A stretch of DNA of 64,000 bases from Rhizopus sp. PT2906 (taxonomy: Eukaryota; Mucoromycota; Mucoromycetes; Mucorales; Rhizopodaceae). A program made the translations under genes and the position numbers. Shown here piece after piece: positions 31,788 through 43,450 of this stretch. Every line of letters begins with the position of its first letter. Positions within the stretch are counted from its first letter, which is position 1. The stretch is taken from positions 1-64,000 of the forward strand of contig JAMYHX010000021.1 of the NCBI GenBank assembly GCA_025529335.1. The letters are read 5' to 3'. Below the pieces are notes generated by a model. The model had not been told where the DNA came from. It made no database searches and saw nothing but the letters and a program-made list of their open reading frames with translations.

Positions 31788-34700
31788 ATGCCATCTTTAA
31801 AGCGTCGTCTTTCTAATGATTCACTCGATATACCTTCTGACGTATGTTAGTACCTTGAATTCTTGGCAGTATCTTTTTTTCTCATGATCAAAAGTAGGAT
31901 TCGCCTGAATTAGTTAAAGAAAAGAGATCAAGAAAGATTGCCAGACATGAAGAAGAAGAAGAAGAGGAAGAGGAAGAGGAAAGCTTTACAAATGAATCAG
32001 AGGAAGATGAATTAGAAGATAATGATCCAGTCTTTACACCACAAGTAGCACAATCTTCACGCCAGGCCGTTGAATTTAATGATTTGGTAACAACAAGTTA
32101 TATATATATATAAACCTCTCTGCCAACAATATACAATGTATAGGACGTTATGACATACGGCACTATTGCAAGAGTTGAGGTGGTTAACTTTATGTGTCAT
32201 AAATATTTAAAAGTCGACTTTGGACCCAAGATCAACTTTGTTATCGGACATAACGGAAGTGGAAAGAGCGCCATTTTGACAGCACTTACGATTGCTCTTG
32301 GAGCCAATGCTAGTACGACCAATCGTGCAAAGACAGTCTCTTCACTGATCAAAGAAGGCACAAAGTAAAGAATTAGAATAGAAAGTAAAATGCACCACTA
32401 ATGAACTTTATAGTGCTGCAATCATCACTATTCATATTACCAACCGTGGAGAACACGCATATAAACCAGATATATTTCCTGATTATATCATCGTCGAACG
32501 TAGACTCAACCGTGACGGTGCCTCACCTTACAAGATCAAGAACTCTTCTGGCAGAGTTATTTCAACAAAAAAAGAGGATTTGGTTGCCATTTTGGATCAT
32601 ATGAATATTATGGTCAATAACCCACTTGTTATTTTGACTCAGGACATGGCTAGAAAATTTCTTAGCGACAGTTCTTCTGAAGACAAGTATAGACTTTTTA
32701 TGCACGGCACACAATTAACACAGTTGCGAAATGATTTTGACAGCGTACGTGAGAGTCTGGAGACAGCAATGAAAACGATCGAACGTAAGAAGCAAGCCTT
32801 ACCTGCTTTGTTGGAGAGGGCTAATGAAGCAGCACGACGACAACAGGATATTCAGGAAGCCAAGGAGATAGATAGTAAGATTGATGCATTGAATAATGAG
32901 CTTGTTTGGTCGCAGATCATTGCAAAAGAAAAAGAAGCTGCTCAACTCAAAAGGGATGTTGAATTATTAGAACGGACGTACAAAGAGTCTCAAGAAAGAT
33001 ATGAGTCAAGTAAACTGAAAATTAGGCAAAAGACTGAAGCTATCGAGAAAGTAAGAGCAGATTGGGAAGAGTTTAAGAATGGACCGAATCCAGATGAAGA
33101 AGAAAAGAATAAGCTATCGACTGAGAAGCAAAAGTTGGAGGATTCAATTCGTAACTTTGATGTAAGCCTTGATCATTTCTATCTTTTTAGTGGTCTTATT
33201 TTTGTGTATATAGATGGATTTAGCTGCAATCAATCGAGACGTGAAAATTACAAAGGCTAAAAGAGAGCAGAATCAGAAGCTGCTGGAAGCTGAAACCGCC
33301 AAACTAGAAGCGAATAGCAGAAAGAAGCGAACGGATATTCAAGAAGAAGTCGATAAAATGCAAGAAAAAGTTCAAGAACGCAGAAAGAAATGTGAAAGAA
33401 TAGAAAAGGAACAGGAAGACTTGGAGAAGGAAATGGAGAAGCTCAAAGAAAAAAAGGAAGGCTTGGAACGAGAATCGTCACTTAAAAGAAATCAGGCTAT
33501 CCAGCTTCAAAACCAAGTTCGTAGCATGGAGACTCAGCGAGGCAATCATCTCACAGCTTACGGTGAAAATATGCCAAAGGTTTTGGAAGAGATTCGCCGC
33601 GAAAATCGTTGGCAAAAGAGACGTCCTGTTGGACCCTTTGGTACATTCGTTCAGCTCAAGTATTCTCAGTATGCCAATATCTTGGAATCCTACTTGGGCA
33701 AAACCCTGAATGCGTTTGTGGTCGAAGGCTTTCAAGATAAACAGCTTCTTATAGAGATTCTCAAAAGAAACAACATGAGCTATATTCCTGTGATGGTTGC
33801 TCCTTACGATTTGTTTGAATATGCAGAGGGCGAGCCTGATGAACAATACCTTACAGCGTTAAGGGCCTTGACATTCAAAGACGAGTGGGTTAAGCGTCAG
33901 ATGATTATTGCTAACAAAATTGAATCTACTCTTTTAATGGAAAACCGTGAAGAGGCTGATCGATTGATGAGGAACAGGCCACGTAATGTCGAACTCTGCT
34001 TTACTAGTAGTGGACATAAAGTAGGCGGTAAAAAGGGTATGAAGACAGATACACTAGAACCCTACAGAGGGCTCCCACGGTTCCATACAGACATCGGAAA
34101 GCAAATCCAAGAAAAGAAAGAGGAAGCTGCTCAACTAAGAAAAGAATACGACGAGCTTACTGCAGAAATTAAGAGAGTAGACATCTTGATGGGCGAAGTG
34201 AGAAAACGTTATCATGACTGTCGAAGTCAATACAATATACTACAAAAAGAAATCGGAAACCTTAAAAATAGAATTGAACTAAAGCAAGACGAGCTTAAAG
34301 AGGATGAACCTGTTGACTTACAAATGTACGAAGAGGATATCAGAAAATGTGACGAGACGATCCGTAACTATGCTCAACAATTTAAGGGTATTGTTGGCCA
34401 AAAGGAAAAGGTTCATAGCGAACTTAAAGAAGTTATGAAGAAGATTCGTGTTATTGAACAAAGAGAAAATGCTAAAGAAAGCGTATCAAATGGATATAGA
34501 AAAAAGATTGAACAACTTGAAAGACAAAAAAGAGAGGCTATGAACGAGTCGGATAGGTTCAAGGCAGATCAAGAGAACGACAGAATGAGATATGAAGCCC
34601 GCAAGACACAGTATATAGAATGCGAAAAGCTAGTTAAACAATGGATAAAGGATTGTATTGACGAATACCCTAATCGAGTGGAAACCAATAGAAATCCTAC

Positions 34701-35502
34701 GGATATTGAAAAGGAGATAAGGTACCTTGAAAGCCAAGCAGAGCGTATAGCACAAGATATCGGCGCCTCTGTGGCTGAAATTGAAGCAACAGCGATTAGG
34801 GTTATGCAAGAATGGAAAGACGCAAAAAGCCTGATTGAACACATGGAAAAGCTATGTAGAGCATTAGGAAAAATGCTAAGCCATCGTGTGGAAAGATGGG
34901 AAACGTTTAGAGATTATATAGCACTCGCTGCCAAGACGTATTTTGCGTACTACCTTTTGAAGAGAGGAGATGAAGGAACATTAAAGTTTAACCACAGGGC
35001 AAAGAAACTAGACATCCGGGTTGCTACAGGTGATCAATACAGTAAGGGAAGCCGACAAAAGGACTCGAGATCACTATCCGGTGGTGAAAAATCATATTCC
35101 CAGATCAGTTTACTCTTGTCTTTATGGCAAAGTATTAGCTCGCCTGTTATTTGGTAAGTCTCACTGTAATTTACATTTAAATAGACACTAATAGAAATTT
35201 AGTCTTGATGAATTTGATGTATTTATGGATGCTGTGAACAGAAAGCAGACAATGAACATGATCGTACGTGCTAGAAGCAATATAGGAGAGCATTGTCCAC
35301 TAATACACTTCTTGATATAGATGAACGCTGCTGGGGATAATTCATCGCAGTATATTTTAATTACTCCACAAGGTAAATCAAATAAAGGTTCCCCCCCTTA
35401 TATGATACTAACTTTTTTTATTATTTTTATTTAGATGCAAGTAATTTGGTGCCTGGTCCTTATGTCACTATTCATCGCTTGGCTGATCCCGAGCGTCGTT
35501 GA
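31788..35502 (+). CDS. SMC6: SMC6, structural maintenance of chromosomes protein of the SMC5/6 complex
   Basis: DNA repair and chromosome ATPase. The ATG at 31788 starts MPSLKRRLSNDS. A short acidic N-terminus with a run of Glu is split over three exons. The head N-part reads YGTIARVEVVNFMCHKYLKV with Walker A GHNGSGKSA. Then NNPLVILTQDMARKFL, typical of SMC6. Long coiled coils flank a hinge at about 33570-34050 (PVGPFGTFVQLK, FVVEGFQDKQLL). The C-terminal head has the signature LSGGEKSYSQISLLLSLW and Walker B ending SLDEFDVFMDAVNRKQ, and finishes GPYVTIHRLADPERR. At least seven short introns; the last three split the Walker B end from the tail. About 1,090 residues, normal for the family. 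Confidence 0.93.
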
Positions 35503-35693
35503 GAAAGAAGGGAGTGATGTGGCTGATGCAACGTATCACAAAGCAACCATAAGGCCTTGAATAAACGAAATTTATGTTACGCCAAGAAACTATTTATAAA
35601 TAAATCATCGGCACAAAAATACATGTATAAAAATGCCCTAAAACTTTCTTTTTTTTTTTCTCTTGCTTTTTATTTATTATTATTATTATTGTT

Positions 35694-36635
35694 ATGTTTT
35701 TCTCTAAAAGAAATACTACATTGTATCTATTCCTATTGTTGGCTATTCTTGGTACATTCCTTGCCGACGCTGCACCTATTGGAAGTGTTGACGGAAATTC
35801 AGCCACTATTACATGTAAAACTTGTTACTACTTGATGTTATTGTTTATTAACCTTTTTAACAATAGTTGCCGGTCATACAGTAACAGTACATGGTATCGT
35901 ATTTAGTGTAGTTGCCTTTGTTACGGGTGGTTATCTATGTTTTCTTGGAGGTACATTCGTTTGTTTTGATTTGTTGTTAGACAATAACTAACATTTTATA
36001 AAATTCAATTAGGCGTATTTCAAAGTTTTACAATGTTCATCGTTGGCTTTTATGTAGGCGCTAATGTTGCCTTTATTGTCCTGACAAATGCCAAAGCAGA
36101 TTACGGAGCTAATACGGATACGATATTGTTGGTTGTCAGCATTGTCGCTGGTGTTCTCTGTGGTGGATTATTATGTTGCTGCTTCTTTTTAGCAGTGTAC
36201 CTATTGGGTGCTCTGCTTGGTTACTTGGCTGCCCTTTGGTTGTTGTCATGGAATACAAACGGTCTTATTCAATCCAATTGGGGTCGAGCTATCTTGATTG
36301 TTTGCTTTGTTATTGTTGGTGTTATTCTCATCGCTTTCCTCGAACGTCCAGTATTTGTCATTGCTACTGCATTCATTGGTTCTTTTGCTATCTTTGTCGG
36401 TATCGATATCTACGTCAAGACCGGATTCTTGGAACTCGTCAATCAACTTCTGCATGCAAGAACTATGGATTTAGTAGTTGACGCAACACCTGCTTTAAGG
36501 GGTATGCTCGCTGGTTGTTTGGGTCTTGCTCTCGTCGGTTCCTTAATTCAATGGTGTATGCTTCGACGTGATTCTGCTACCTATAGAGGTTGGAGAGAAC
36601 GCTATCCATATGGCGGTGGTTGGAGACGTGTATAG
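35694..36635 (+). CDS. TMEM198/TM7SF3-like multispanning membrane protein
   Basis: Starts MFFSKRNTTLYLFLLLAILG, a signal peptide or first helix ending at DAAPIG. Two introns (about 35815-35867 and 35951-36013) link this to HTVTVHGIVFSVVAFVTGGY and the rest. Around seven hydrophobic segments follow in quick succession (MFIVGFYVGANVAFIVL, LLVVSIVAGVLCGGLLCCCF, AILIVCFVIVGVILIAFL, VIATAFIGSFAIFVGID). The Gly-rich helix pattern and order fit the TM7S3/TMEM198 (DUF4203) domain found in many fungi. About 280 residues, ending in a basic Tyr/Gly/Arg tail (RERYPYGGGWRRV). Function is not established for fungal members. Confidence 0.72.
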
Positions 36636-37461
36636 GATATATATAAAGAAAGTTCGTTCCATTCCTGATTTTATTTATATATCTTTATGATTGTATATCA
36701 TCACCACTTTGTATATTACACACACACACACACACGTACACATACACTTATAAGTATATATATTTGCCTAAAAAAGAAATAAATATCTAACAAAACTAAG
36801 TTTATCAATTACACTTTATAATCTTGGTTCCTCTTTTTCGGTTTTTGATCTTCATAATGATTTTATCAATCATGTCCTTTTAATTAAAAACAAAAAAAAA
36901 AAAACTCCCAAAGTTATCGCTTTGATCCTTTAGTGCATTTGGCTGAAACTAACTTTAATATGTCTGAATAGTTTACTTACTTTATATCCTTTTAAACTGT
37001 AAGACGTTAGTAAGCTCAGCATTTGGCCTTCCAATCTAATTTGTTGTATCGAGATTCTAACTACCTTATGCTTAAAATAAATCTGCTTTTTAACTCACTT
37101 TTTGACTATAATACCAAGTCCAAACGCTATAGTGGACTAATTGATCTATCAATGTAAATAGGAGTGTTTTATTAGATTTGTACTTTGTGCTATCAAATAG
37201 ATAAGGCAAGTATTACGTACTGCTACTCACTCACATACGGCATATATGAGACTTGAATATGAATGAAAGGACTGGACATAGGTACTCAAGTCACCCTATC
37301 CCAAATTTGGCTGTCGGTCTCTCAATTCTCCTTCATGTGTCATGATATTTCTGCTTTTATAAACACCTCTTTTCTTTCTTGTCCTTCTATAAAACGCACA
37401 CATACACACACTCCTTTCTTTCTCTTTCTCTTTCTTTTTTTTAAAAAAAAGCATAATACAT
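36636..37461. other. Intergenic region upstream of the SLA1-like gene
   Basis: No gene. A CA-repeat lies at about 36718-36736. The right end is pyrimidine-rich (CTTTCTTTCTCTTTC pattern near 37410-37440), a common feature ahead of start codons in this window. Confidence 0.55.
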
Positions 37462-40400
37462 ATGAAGTTTATTGATATATGCACTGCCCTTTATGATTAT
37501 CAGTCTCGGAGTAATGAAGAATTATCCTTTAAAGCAGATGACACCCTTTTGATAATTGACAAAGATGACCCTGATTGGTATAAAGCTCAACTTGTAACAA
37601 AAGACTTTGACGGGCCCATTGGCTTAGTCCCCTCCAACTATATTGAAAAAGTTCGTAGCAGATATACACATACAAAAACGGTTTGCTCAACTCTTTCTAT
37701 TTTTAGAATAAATCTATTGGAACAGTAAAAGCATTGTATGACTATCAGGCACAATCACCCGAAGAGCTTTCCTTTAAAATAGATGATGTAATGACCTTGT
37801 ATTATAAGGATGATCCTGATTGGTACTTTGCAGCAACAAAAGATGATCAATTTGGTCTTATTCCCCGTAATTATACGGAAGAATTAACTTCACCAAAAGA
37901 AACAGGCACAAGTATAGACACACCTGCTTGTGAACCAAAATGGGCAATTGCCCTCTACAAATTCGACCCTCAAGATAAAGAAGAAACACAGCTGGACGAG
38001 AATGAACAGATATTAGTAACAGATTATGTCAGCAGCTCTGACTGGTGGACAATTGAGCATAAAGATGGAAAGTCTGGTATAGTTCCGGCTACTTATGTCA
38101 AGTTTCAAGATGAATATGAAGCTGAATTAAAGAAACAAGAAATGAATGCGAGAAAAGAACAAGAACAGCTTCAACAAAGCGCTCGCATGAAAGCTGAAGA
38201 AGAAGAAAGAGAACGGTCAAGACAAGAAGAAGCAGAAAGAAGAAGAAAAATGCAAGAAGAGGCAAAGCAAAAGGAAGAAGAAAAAAGGAGACAAGAAGCT
38301 TTAATGGTTAGATACAAATTGAAAAGACAAAATGTGTATACTTATTAAACATTATTCAACTAGGCCGCTCGATCAACGCCTACATATTCCGAAAGTGCTT
38401 CACCAAGTAATAATAAAGATAGACACATGAAAAATGAAAGCTCAAACTTTGGATTATAGGACGTAGTCAAATCCCTGCCCCTCCTCCCCCAATTTCTGCG
38501 ACTCAAGGTAGAAGATACAACATGTAACAAATTAAAACTGACATTCATTGACATTAGTGTCAAAGCAGGCTGTAGTACCATTCGATCCCAACAGTAAGAT
38601 TTATATGCATATAACTTATAGTCCAGTAACCCTCATTCATGATTAGAACCAGATCCTACGAAAATTCGTTGGTGGACAGACCGTACAGGTGCATTCAAAG
38701 TCGAAGCTCAACTTGTTGCTTGTAGCAATGGTAAGATTAGGCTGTTTAAAACCAATGGAGTTAAAATCGATGTTCCTCTGGAGAAAATGTGTATCGATGA
38801 TTTAAAATACGTTGAACAGGAAACCGGTCAAAAGTTAGTAGAGGATAAAACTGACAATATACCGCTTGCACATCTTTCCAGGAAGTTCTCTTGGCTTGAA
38901 TACTTTAAAAAGATGAATATGCCACATGACGCATCCAACCAATATGCGAGAGCATTTGAAAGAGAACACCTAGGGGAAAACGACATTGAACGTCTTACTT
39001 ATGGAAAGATGAGATCGCTTGGAATGTCAGAAAAACACATACGACGATTACAAAAGTTTATAGAGACAAATCAAGCTGAGCCATTATCAGATGATGAATC
39101 TACACGGCCAAAGATTAAAGTGAAGAAGAGCGTTACGTTTGGATCTGTCAGCATAATAGAGGATCATGCTGTAATTGAAGTCAGCGATGATGAAGATGAA
39201 TATAACGATCATAATGAATACGTGCAGAAACAGATTGAACAAGATGAAAGATTGGCTAGAATGCTCCAAGAACAAGAGAATCAGCAACAAACAAATGCCC
39301 ATATTTCTACACCTAGTGTTACTCTGCAGAGAAGGGGTAAAAAAAAAGCAAGCCAGAATTGATTGCAAGTGCTGACTATTTGATTTTTAGGTACTGGAAG
39401 ACCTACTCCATCTCATTCTGCTCCAAAAGACGTCAATCCTGATGCATTCACAAGCAATCAGTTTAAACCCGAAACATTGAAACCCACTCCAGCCCCACCT
39501 CCAATGCGACCACTTCAGCCTTCTCCTGTACAACATACAGCTTCACTGCCACTTGGACAACCATCACAAACACCGTCTAATACAGTGACAGCAGTAAATA
39601 AGTCCGGCTTTGAAGATGATGCATGGACACCAAGGTCAAGCCATTCATCATCCATACAAACATATGCTTTCACTGGCACCAACGTATCAAATAGTCCTAG
39701 TATCAACAGTGCAGCTCCACAATTACCTGCTCGGCCAAGGCCCACACCACAAATTTCGCAGCAGTCATCTGTGGATCCTCAACTTTTAGCGAAATGGGGA
39801 GGAAGTCCTTCTCTTGCAGCTGCAAATCAGCAGCCTGTTCCCCCTATTCCTTCTGCTCCAAACAACAACAGCACTGTAGGATTTAATCAAGCCAACTCTT
39901 TTGGTCATCAAAACAGTCTTCAACCATTTCAGCAGCAACAACAGCAACAAGCTCGTCTCAGTCCTATTATGACAGCTAACAACAGTTTTACAGGCACTTC
40001 GCCTTCAATGCAGCATCAACAGCCAACGCAGTTTGCTTCACAGTTTTCAACTTTACCACAGCACTCAAGTACTCATACGATGCACGTTACTCCCTTACAG
40101 CCTGCTCTGCAACCACCGCTTGTCCCTCAACCTACCACTAGTCCAGTACCTTCATATAATATGAATCCTATGCAACCTCAGATGACAGCTTCGAGTACGA
40201 TGACAAGCTCAACTGCTAGCAGTAGAACTTGGGCAAATGCAAGTAAGTGCTGATAACATATATTCAAGATCTAGTTCTAAGTGTCTTGTAGCCCCTGATA
40301 ATCCATTTGGCACCAAGCCAGCAAATCATAATGCACCACTTATACACAGCCATAGTGCGCCTATACTTGTTAATAATAACTTCCAACAACAAAGCTTCAA

Positions 40401-40671
40401 TACTCCAGGATATTCTTCAAACGTAATAGACCCCACCGATAAATACTCCATCTTTAAAACTATTGATACCAATGCACCCAGTATTCTTAAACCAGGTAAT
40501 TAAACAATAAAACTTTGGCATATAGATACATGTTAAACCGTTCCTTTAGCTGGTCCTTTCCAACAACAGCAGCAACCGCAATCTCAGCATCAGCCCAGCT
40601 TTGTACAGATGCAGACTCAACAATATAATTCAATGTTTATGAATCCACAGCAACAACAACAACGATGGTAG
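37462..40671 (+). CDS. SLA1: SLA1-like endocytic adaptor (three SH3 domains, SHD1, SAM-like SHD2)
   Basis: Cortical actin and clathrin endocytosis scaffold. Order: SH3-1 (ALYDYQSRSNEELSFKADD, PDWYKAQL, GLVPSNYIE), SH3-2 (ALYDYQAQSPEELSFKIDD), SH3-3 (AIALYKFDPQDKEETQLDEN, SDWWTIE, GIVPATYV). A charged Glu/Lys/Arg coiled coil follows. SHD1 reads IRWWTDRTGAFKVEAQLVAC and GKIRLFKTNGVKIDVPLEKM. The SAM-like SHD2 reads SWLEYFKKMNMPHDASNQYA and RLTYGKMRSLGMSEKHIRRL. The C-terminal third is Pro/Gln/Ser-rich without clear TGG repeats. At least seven introns, with small exons between 38365 and 38660. SHD1 in yeast binds NPFxD endocytic signals. Ends QQQQRW at 40671. Low complexity makes some small exon borders approximate. 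Confidence 0.88.
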
Positions 40672-40737
40672 AGAAAACGTTCAAATAAAAATATAAAAAC
40701 ATTTACTCTTTTTTTATACACATTTAACATGCATTCT

Positions 40738-41535
40738 TTATTCTTTAACTTCACCACAGTCAACAATCTTGATTTCTGCAGTGGTTCGACCGCTTTGAGT
40801 GCCGTGTTGTTCCAAGAGGTCAAGGACCTTACCACCTTCGACAAGTTGACCAAAAACAGTGTGGTTACCATCTAACCAAGGTGTATCAGCAAAAGTGATG
40901 AAGAATTGAGATCCATTGGTATTCTATTTGATGATGTGAATATTGAGCATATGTATAATAGTTAACTTACGCGTCCAGCATTAGCCATGGACAAAACACC
41001 TCTTCCTTTGTGCTTCAAAGTGAAGTTTTCGCTAAACAAAAAAAAAATGGTTTAGTAGCATGTTTATGAATATCCGTCTTTGCACTTACTCGGGGAAAGT
41101 TCTACCATAGATGGACTCACCACCACGACCATCTCCTAAAGTAAAATCTAAAAGAAGGAAAAAAAAGAGGTTATTTACGATAAATCAATAGATGGCCCTT
41201 ACTTACCACCACCTTGAGCCATGAATCCAGGAATGATACGATGACTGACGACAAGGTTAATATGATTTTGGTGGTTAAAAATGATAAAGTCACTTACAAG
41301 GCGCTGTTCTTGTAATGCAAAGGCTTTCCAGCTAAACCCATACCCTTTTCGCCTGTACAGAGAGCACGAAAGTTTTCGGCAGTCTTTGGTACAGTGTCAG
41401 CAAAGAGCTACACAAGGATGTAAGTATATATGTTGAATAACGTGTGTGAATGCGCACCTTGAAAGTCATACGGCCAGAAGGTTGACCATTGACAGCGACA
41501 TCAAAGAAAACTTTAGGGAGATTCTTAGCGGCCAT
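40738..41535 (-). CDS. Cyclophilin A-type peptidyl-prolyl cis-trans isomerase
   Basis: Cytosolic isomerase of Xaa-Pro bonds and target of cyclosporin A. Starts MAAKNLPKVFFDVAVNGQPS at 41535. Five introns give exons reading LFADTVPKTAENFRALCTGE, VSHRIIPGFMAQGG, DFTLGDGRGGESIYGRTFPD, ENFTLKHKGRGVLSMANAG and NTNGSQFFITFADTPWLDGN. The active-site Arg (in SHRIIPGF), the FMAQ motif, and the drug-contact Trp in TPWLDGNHTVFG are all present. Ends VDCGEVKE. About 165 residues, the normal single-domain length. Confidence 0.93.
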
Positions 41536-41664
41536 AGCGAGTATAATAAAGAAAAAGAAGAATTTGACAAGATGCGAGAGGTAATCCTTGTCAGTTCAAA
41601 GACAGTCACTGTATACATCTTGATTCCCACAATGTTTCTATATACGGCACAATACGTGACAGCT

Positions 41665-41966
41665 GTATCCTCTCCAGAACTGCTAGTGTGTTCTCTGATT
41701 GCAGTACACTTCTGTCACTGCTCCCACTGTCCAACATGATTCTGAAACATTTGCATATACCCATTGGCGCTCCATGCCTCCTTCTTGCAGATATTGTCAC
41801 AGTCCATCCCACGCAGTTGCAGACTGCCATGTCAAATTATGCCTTAACAGCTGTTATCATTGCAATGAAATCGGACATATGTCTAAGGGACTATCCCCGT
41901 AAGAACACATTGGTAGATTCTGCTGCTTCCAATAACAGGGCTCGTAAGCCGCCTGTTATTACTTAG
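41665..41966 (+). pseudogene. Zinc-knuckle remnant of a LINE-type retroelement ORF1
   Basis: The frame through 41699-41902 reads YTHWRSMPPSCRYCHSPSHA, then VADCH and CYHCNEIGHMSKGLSP. This is a pair of CCHC-like zinc knuckles (C-x2-C-x4-H-x4-C, then C-x2-C-x4-H) as in gag-like ORF1 proteins of LINE elements. The final Cys of the second knuckle is replaced (GLSP) and the frame stops. Downstream to about 42300 only fragments remain, including Thr- and Asn-coding repeats. No reverse transcriptase is seen nearby. Confidence 0.5.
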
Positions 41967-42201
41967 GTTCTTCTTCATGGCAGTCAAACTAAGAAACCAG
42001 TTGTGAGAATCATCTCTACCCAATCTTCACCGGTTGTTCATCCTACATCATATTGATCCTGCATCAGCTGTTGACTTCCGTAACAGTTATTTGAGTATTT
42101 CTGGATGCCCTAATCATCCATACTCTATCTTATGGTGGATTATCACTCGTTTGGCCACGATAATCAGAACAACCCCTTCAATGCATCGACTATCTCTTCA
42201 A

Positions 42202-42204
42202 ACT

Positions 42205-42238
<34 letters not shown>

Positions 42239-42240
42239 CA
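42202..42240. repeat. ACT trinucleotide microsatellite
   Basis: About eleven to thirteen copies of (act/cta) between the zinc-knuckle remnant and the promethin-like gene. In one frame they encode a Thr run that is probably part of the decayed retroelement. Confidence 0.75.
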
Positions 42241-42452
42241 TCGCTACAATTCGAACAAATAAAGAAAACGATAATAACAACAACTAATTGAAGCGTAATT
42301 ACGATGATGCTTTTATAATTCCTGCATCAAAACACATATTTTAAATCAAGGATTATTTTTAGCCAGAATCCAACGTCGAAAATAGCTCAAACCTTTCCAC
42401 CGTCGTACAAAACAGCGCTTTATTTTTAAAACTACACAAAAAAACTATACTC

Positions 42453-42961
42453 TTATTCGGTGTGATAAAGTTCACCGTTTCGAACTTTATACTTTGGTGA
42501 GGGTTTGGTATTTGGCCTTCTACTTTCGATTACATAACAATATAAGAGGTAACTCAATGTAAATAACCCGGCTACTAAAGCAGAAGCAATCAATATAGGA
42601 ATCAATAGCACTAAAGCAAAACCAATCGCTGTTATCACAAAAGCAGACCACACTACACTAATGATAGTAGTCGTGATAAAGACAACAACTGTAGTAAATA
42701 ACAAGAAAAGACAAACAGGGATAGCTGCTAGTAAAATAAAGATGTGTACACCTAATCTGAATTCTGGGCTATGTCCAATAGAATAAGTCACTTGTTGTTT
42801 CTTTAACCTTTTACTTACAATTGCCAAAGAGCTTTATATGCAGCCGTTGCTGTACCACAAAAGTACAATAATTGCGTATAAAAAGTGAGCATGATATCCT
42901 TGAGATAGTTTATCTTTTCATAGAGTTGTTGTTCAAAATGTGTGATGGATGACTTTTGCAT
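42453..42961 (-). CDS. Promethin/LDAF1-like lipid-droplet membrane protein
   Basis: Two exons (42961-42819 and 42756-42453) join in frame to 148 residues. The N-terminus MQKSSITHFEQQLYEKINYL is amphipathic. About four closely spaced hydrophobic segments follow (LGVHIFILLAAIPVCLFLLF, VVVFITTTIISVVWSAFVIT, IGFALVLLIPILIASALVAG, LFTLSYLLYCYVIE) with hardly any polar loops, and then a basic tail. Size, compact four-segment hairpin and the amphipathic start fit promethin/LDAF1, the seipin partner that marks lipid-droplet formation sites in the ER. A signal-less small membrane protein of another family is possible. Start chosen at 42961; an upstream in-frame ATG at 43039 would add a Lys/Phe-rich tail. 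Confidence 0.58.
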
Positions 42962-43450
42962 TATAAACAAGTTTTTTATAAAGAAGAAAAGGGCTGTTTT
43001 TAGAATTTTAATTTGTTTTTTGTTGTAAAAGTCATTCATGCTATCTCCCAGGATTTCTGAGTTAGTCTTTCGTCATTTTTTTTTCTTTTTTATTAGTATC
43101 ATTTTGAGCTCTAAACAAAAAGCCCTTGAGATCATATCCTTTGATACATCCCCTATTATATGCAATGACTTTGTAGTTCATATCACAGTGACGAGGATGG
43201 GGTGTTTATAGGGTGTTCGTATTTTTATCACTTCTCTTTTTTTTCTTTTTTCCTTTTTTCTTTATTCTTTTTCTCTTTCTTATTTTCGAGTGTGCTTTTT
43301 TTTTTGCTAAAGTAAACAAAAGCTGATATATTGAACTGAAATAAAACAACAGCGTTTTATTTCTTTTATATAAGCGACTTAGTTTGTATAAGTTAGGGAG
43401 CATTAGTTTATAATTAATAGAAAAAATAAATGAATTCCCTCTTTTTGTAG
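42962..43450. other. Intergenic region between divergent genes
   Basis: Contains long T and A runs (43075-43105, 43230-43310) and no gene. It should hold the promoters of both the promethin-like and the DYRK kinase genes. Confidence 0.55.
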
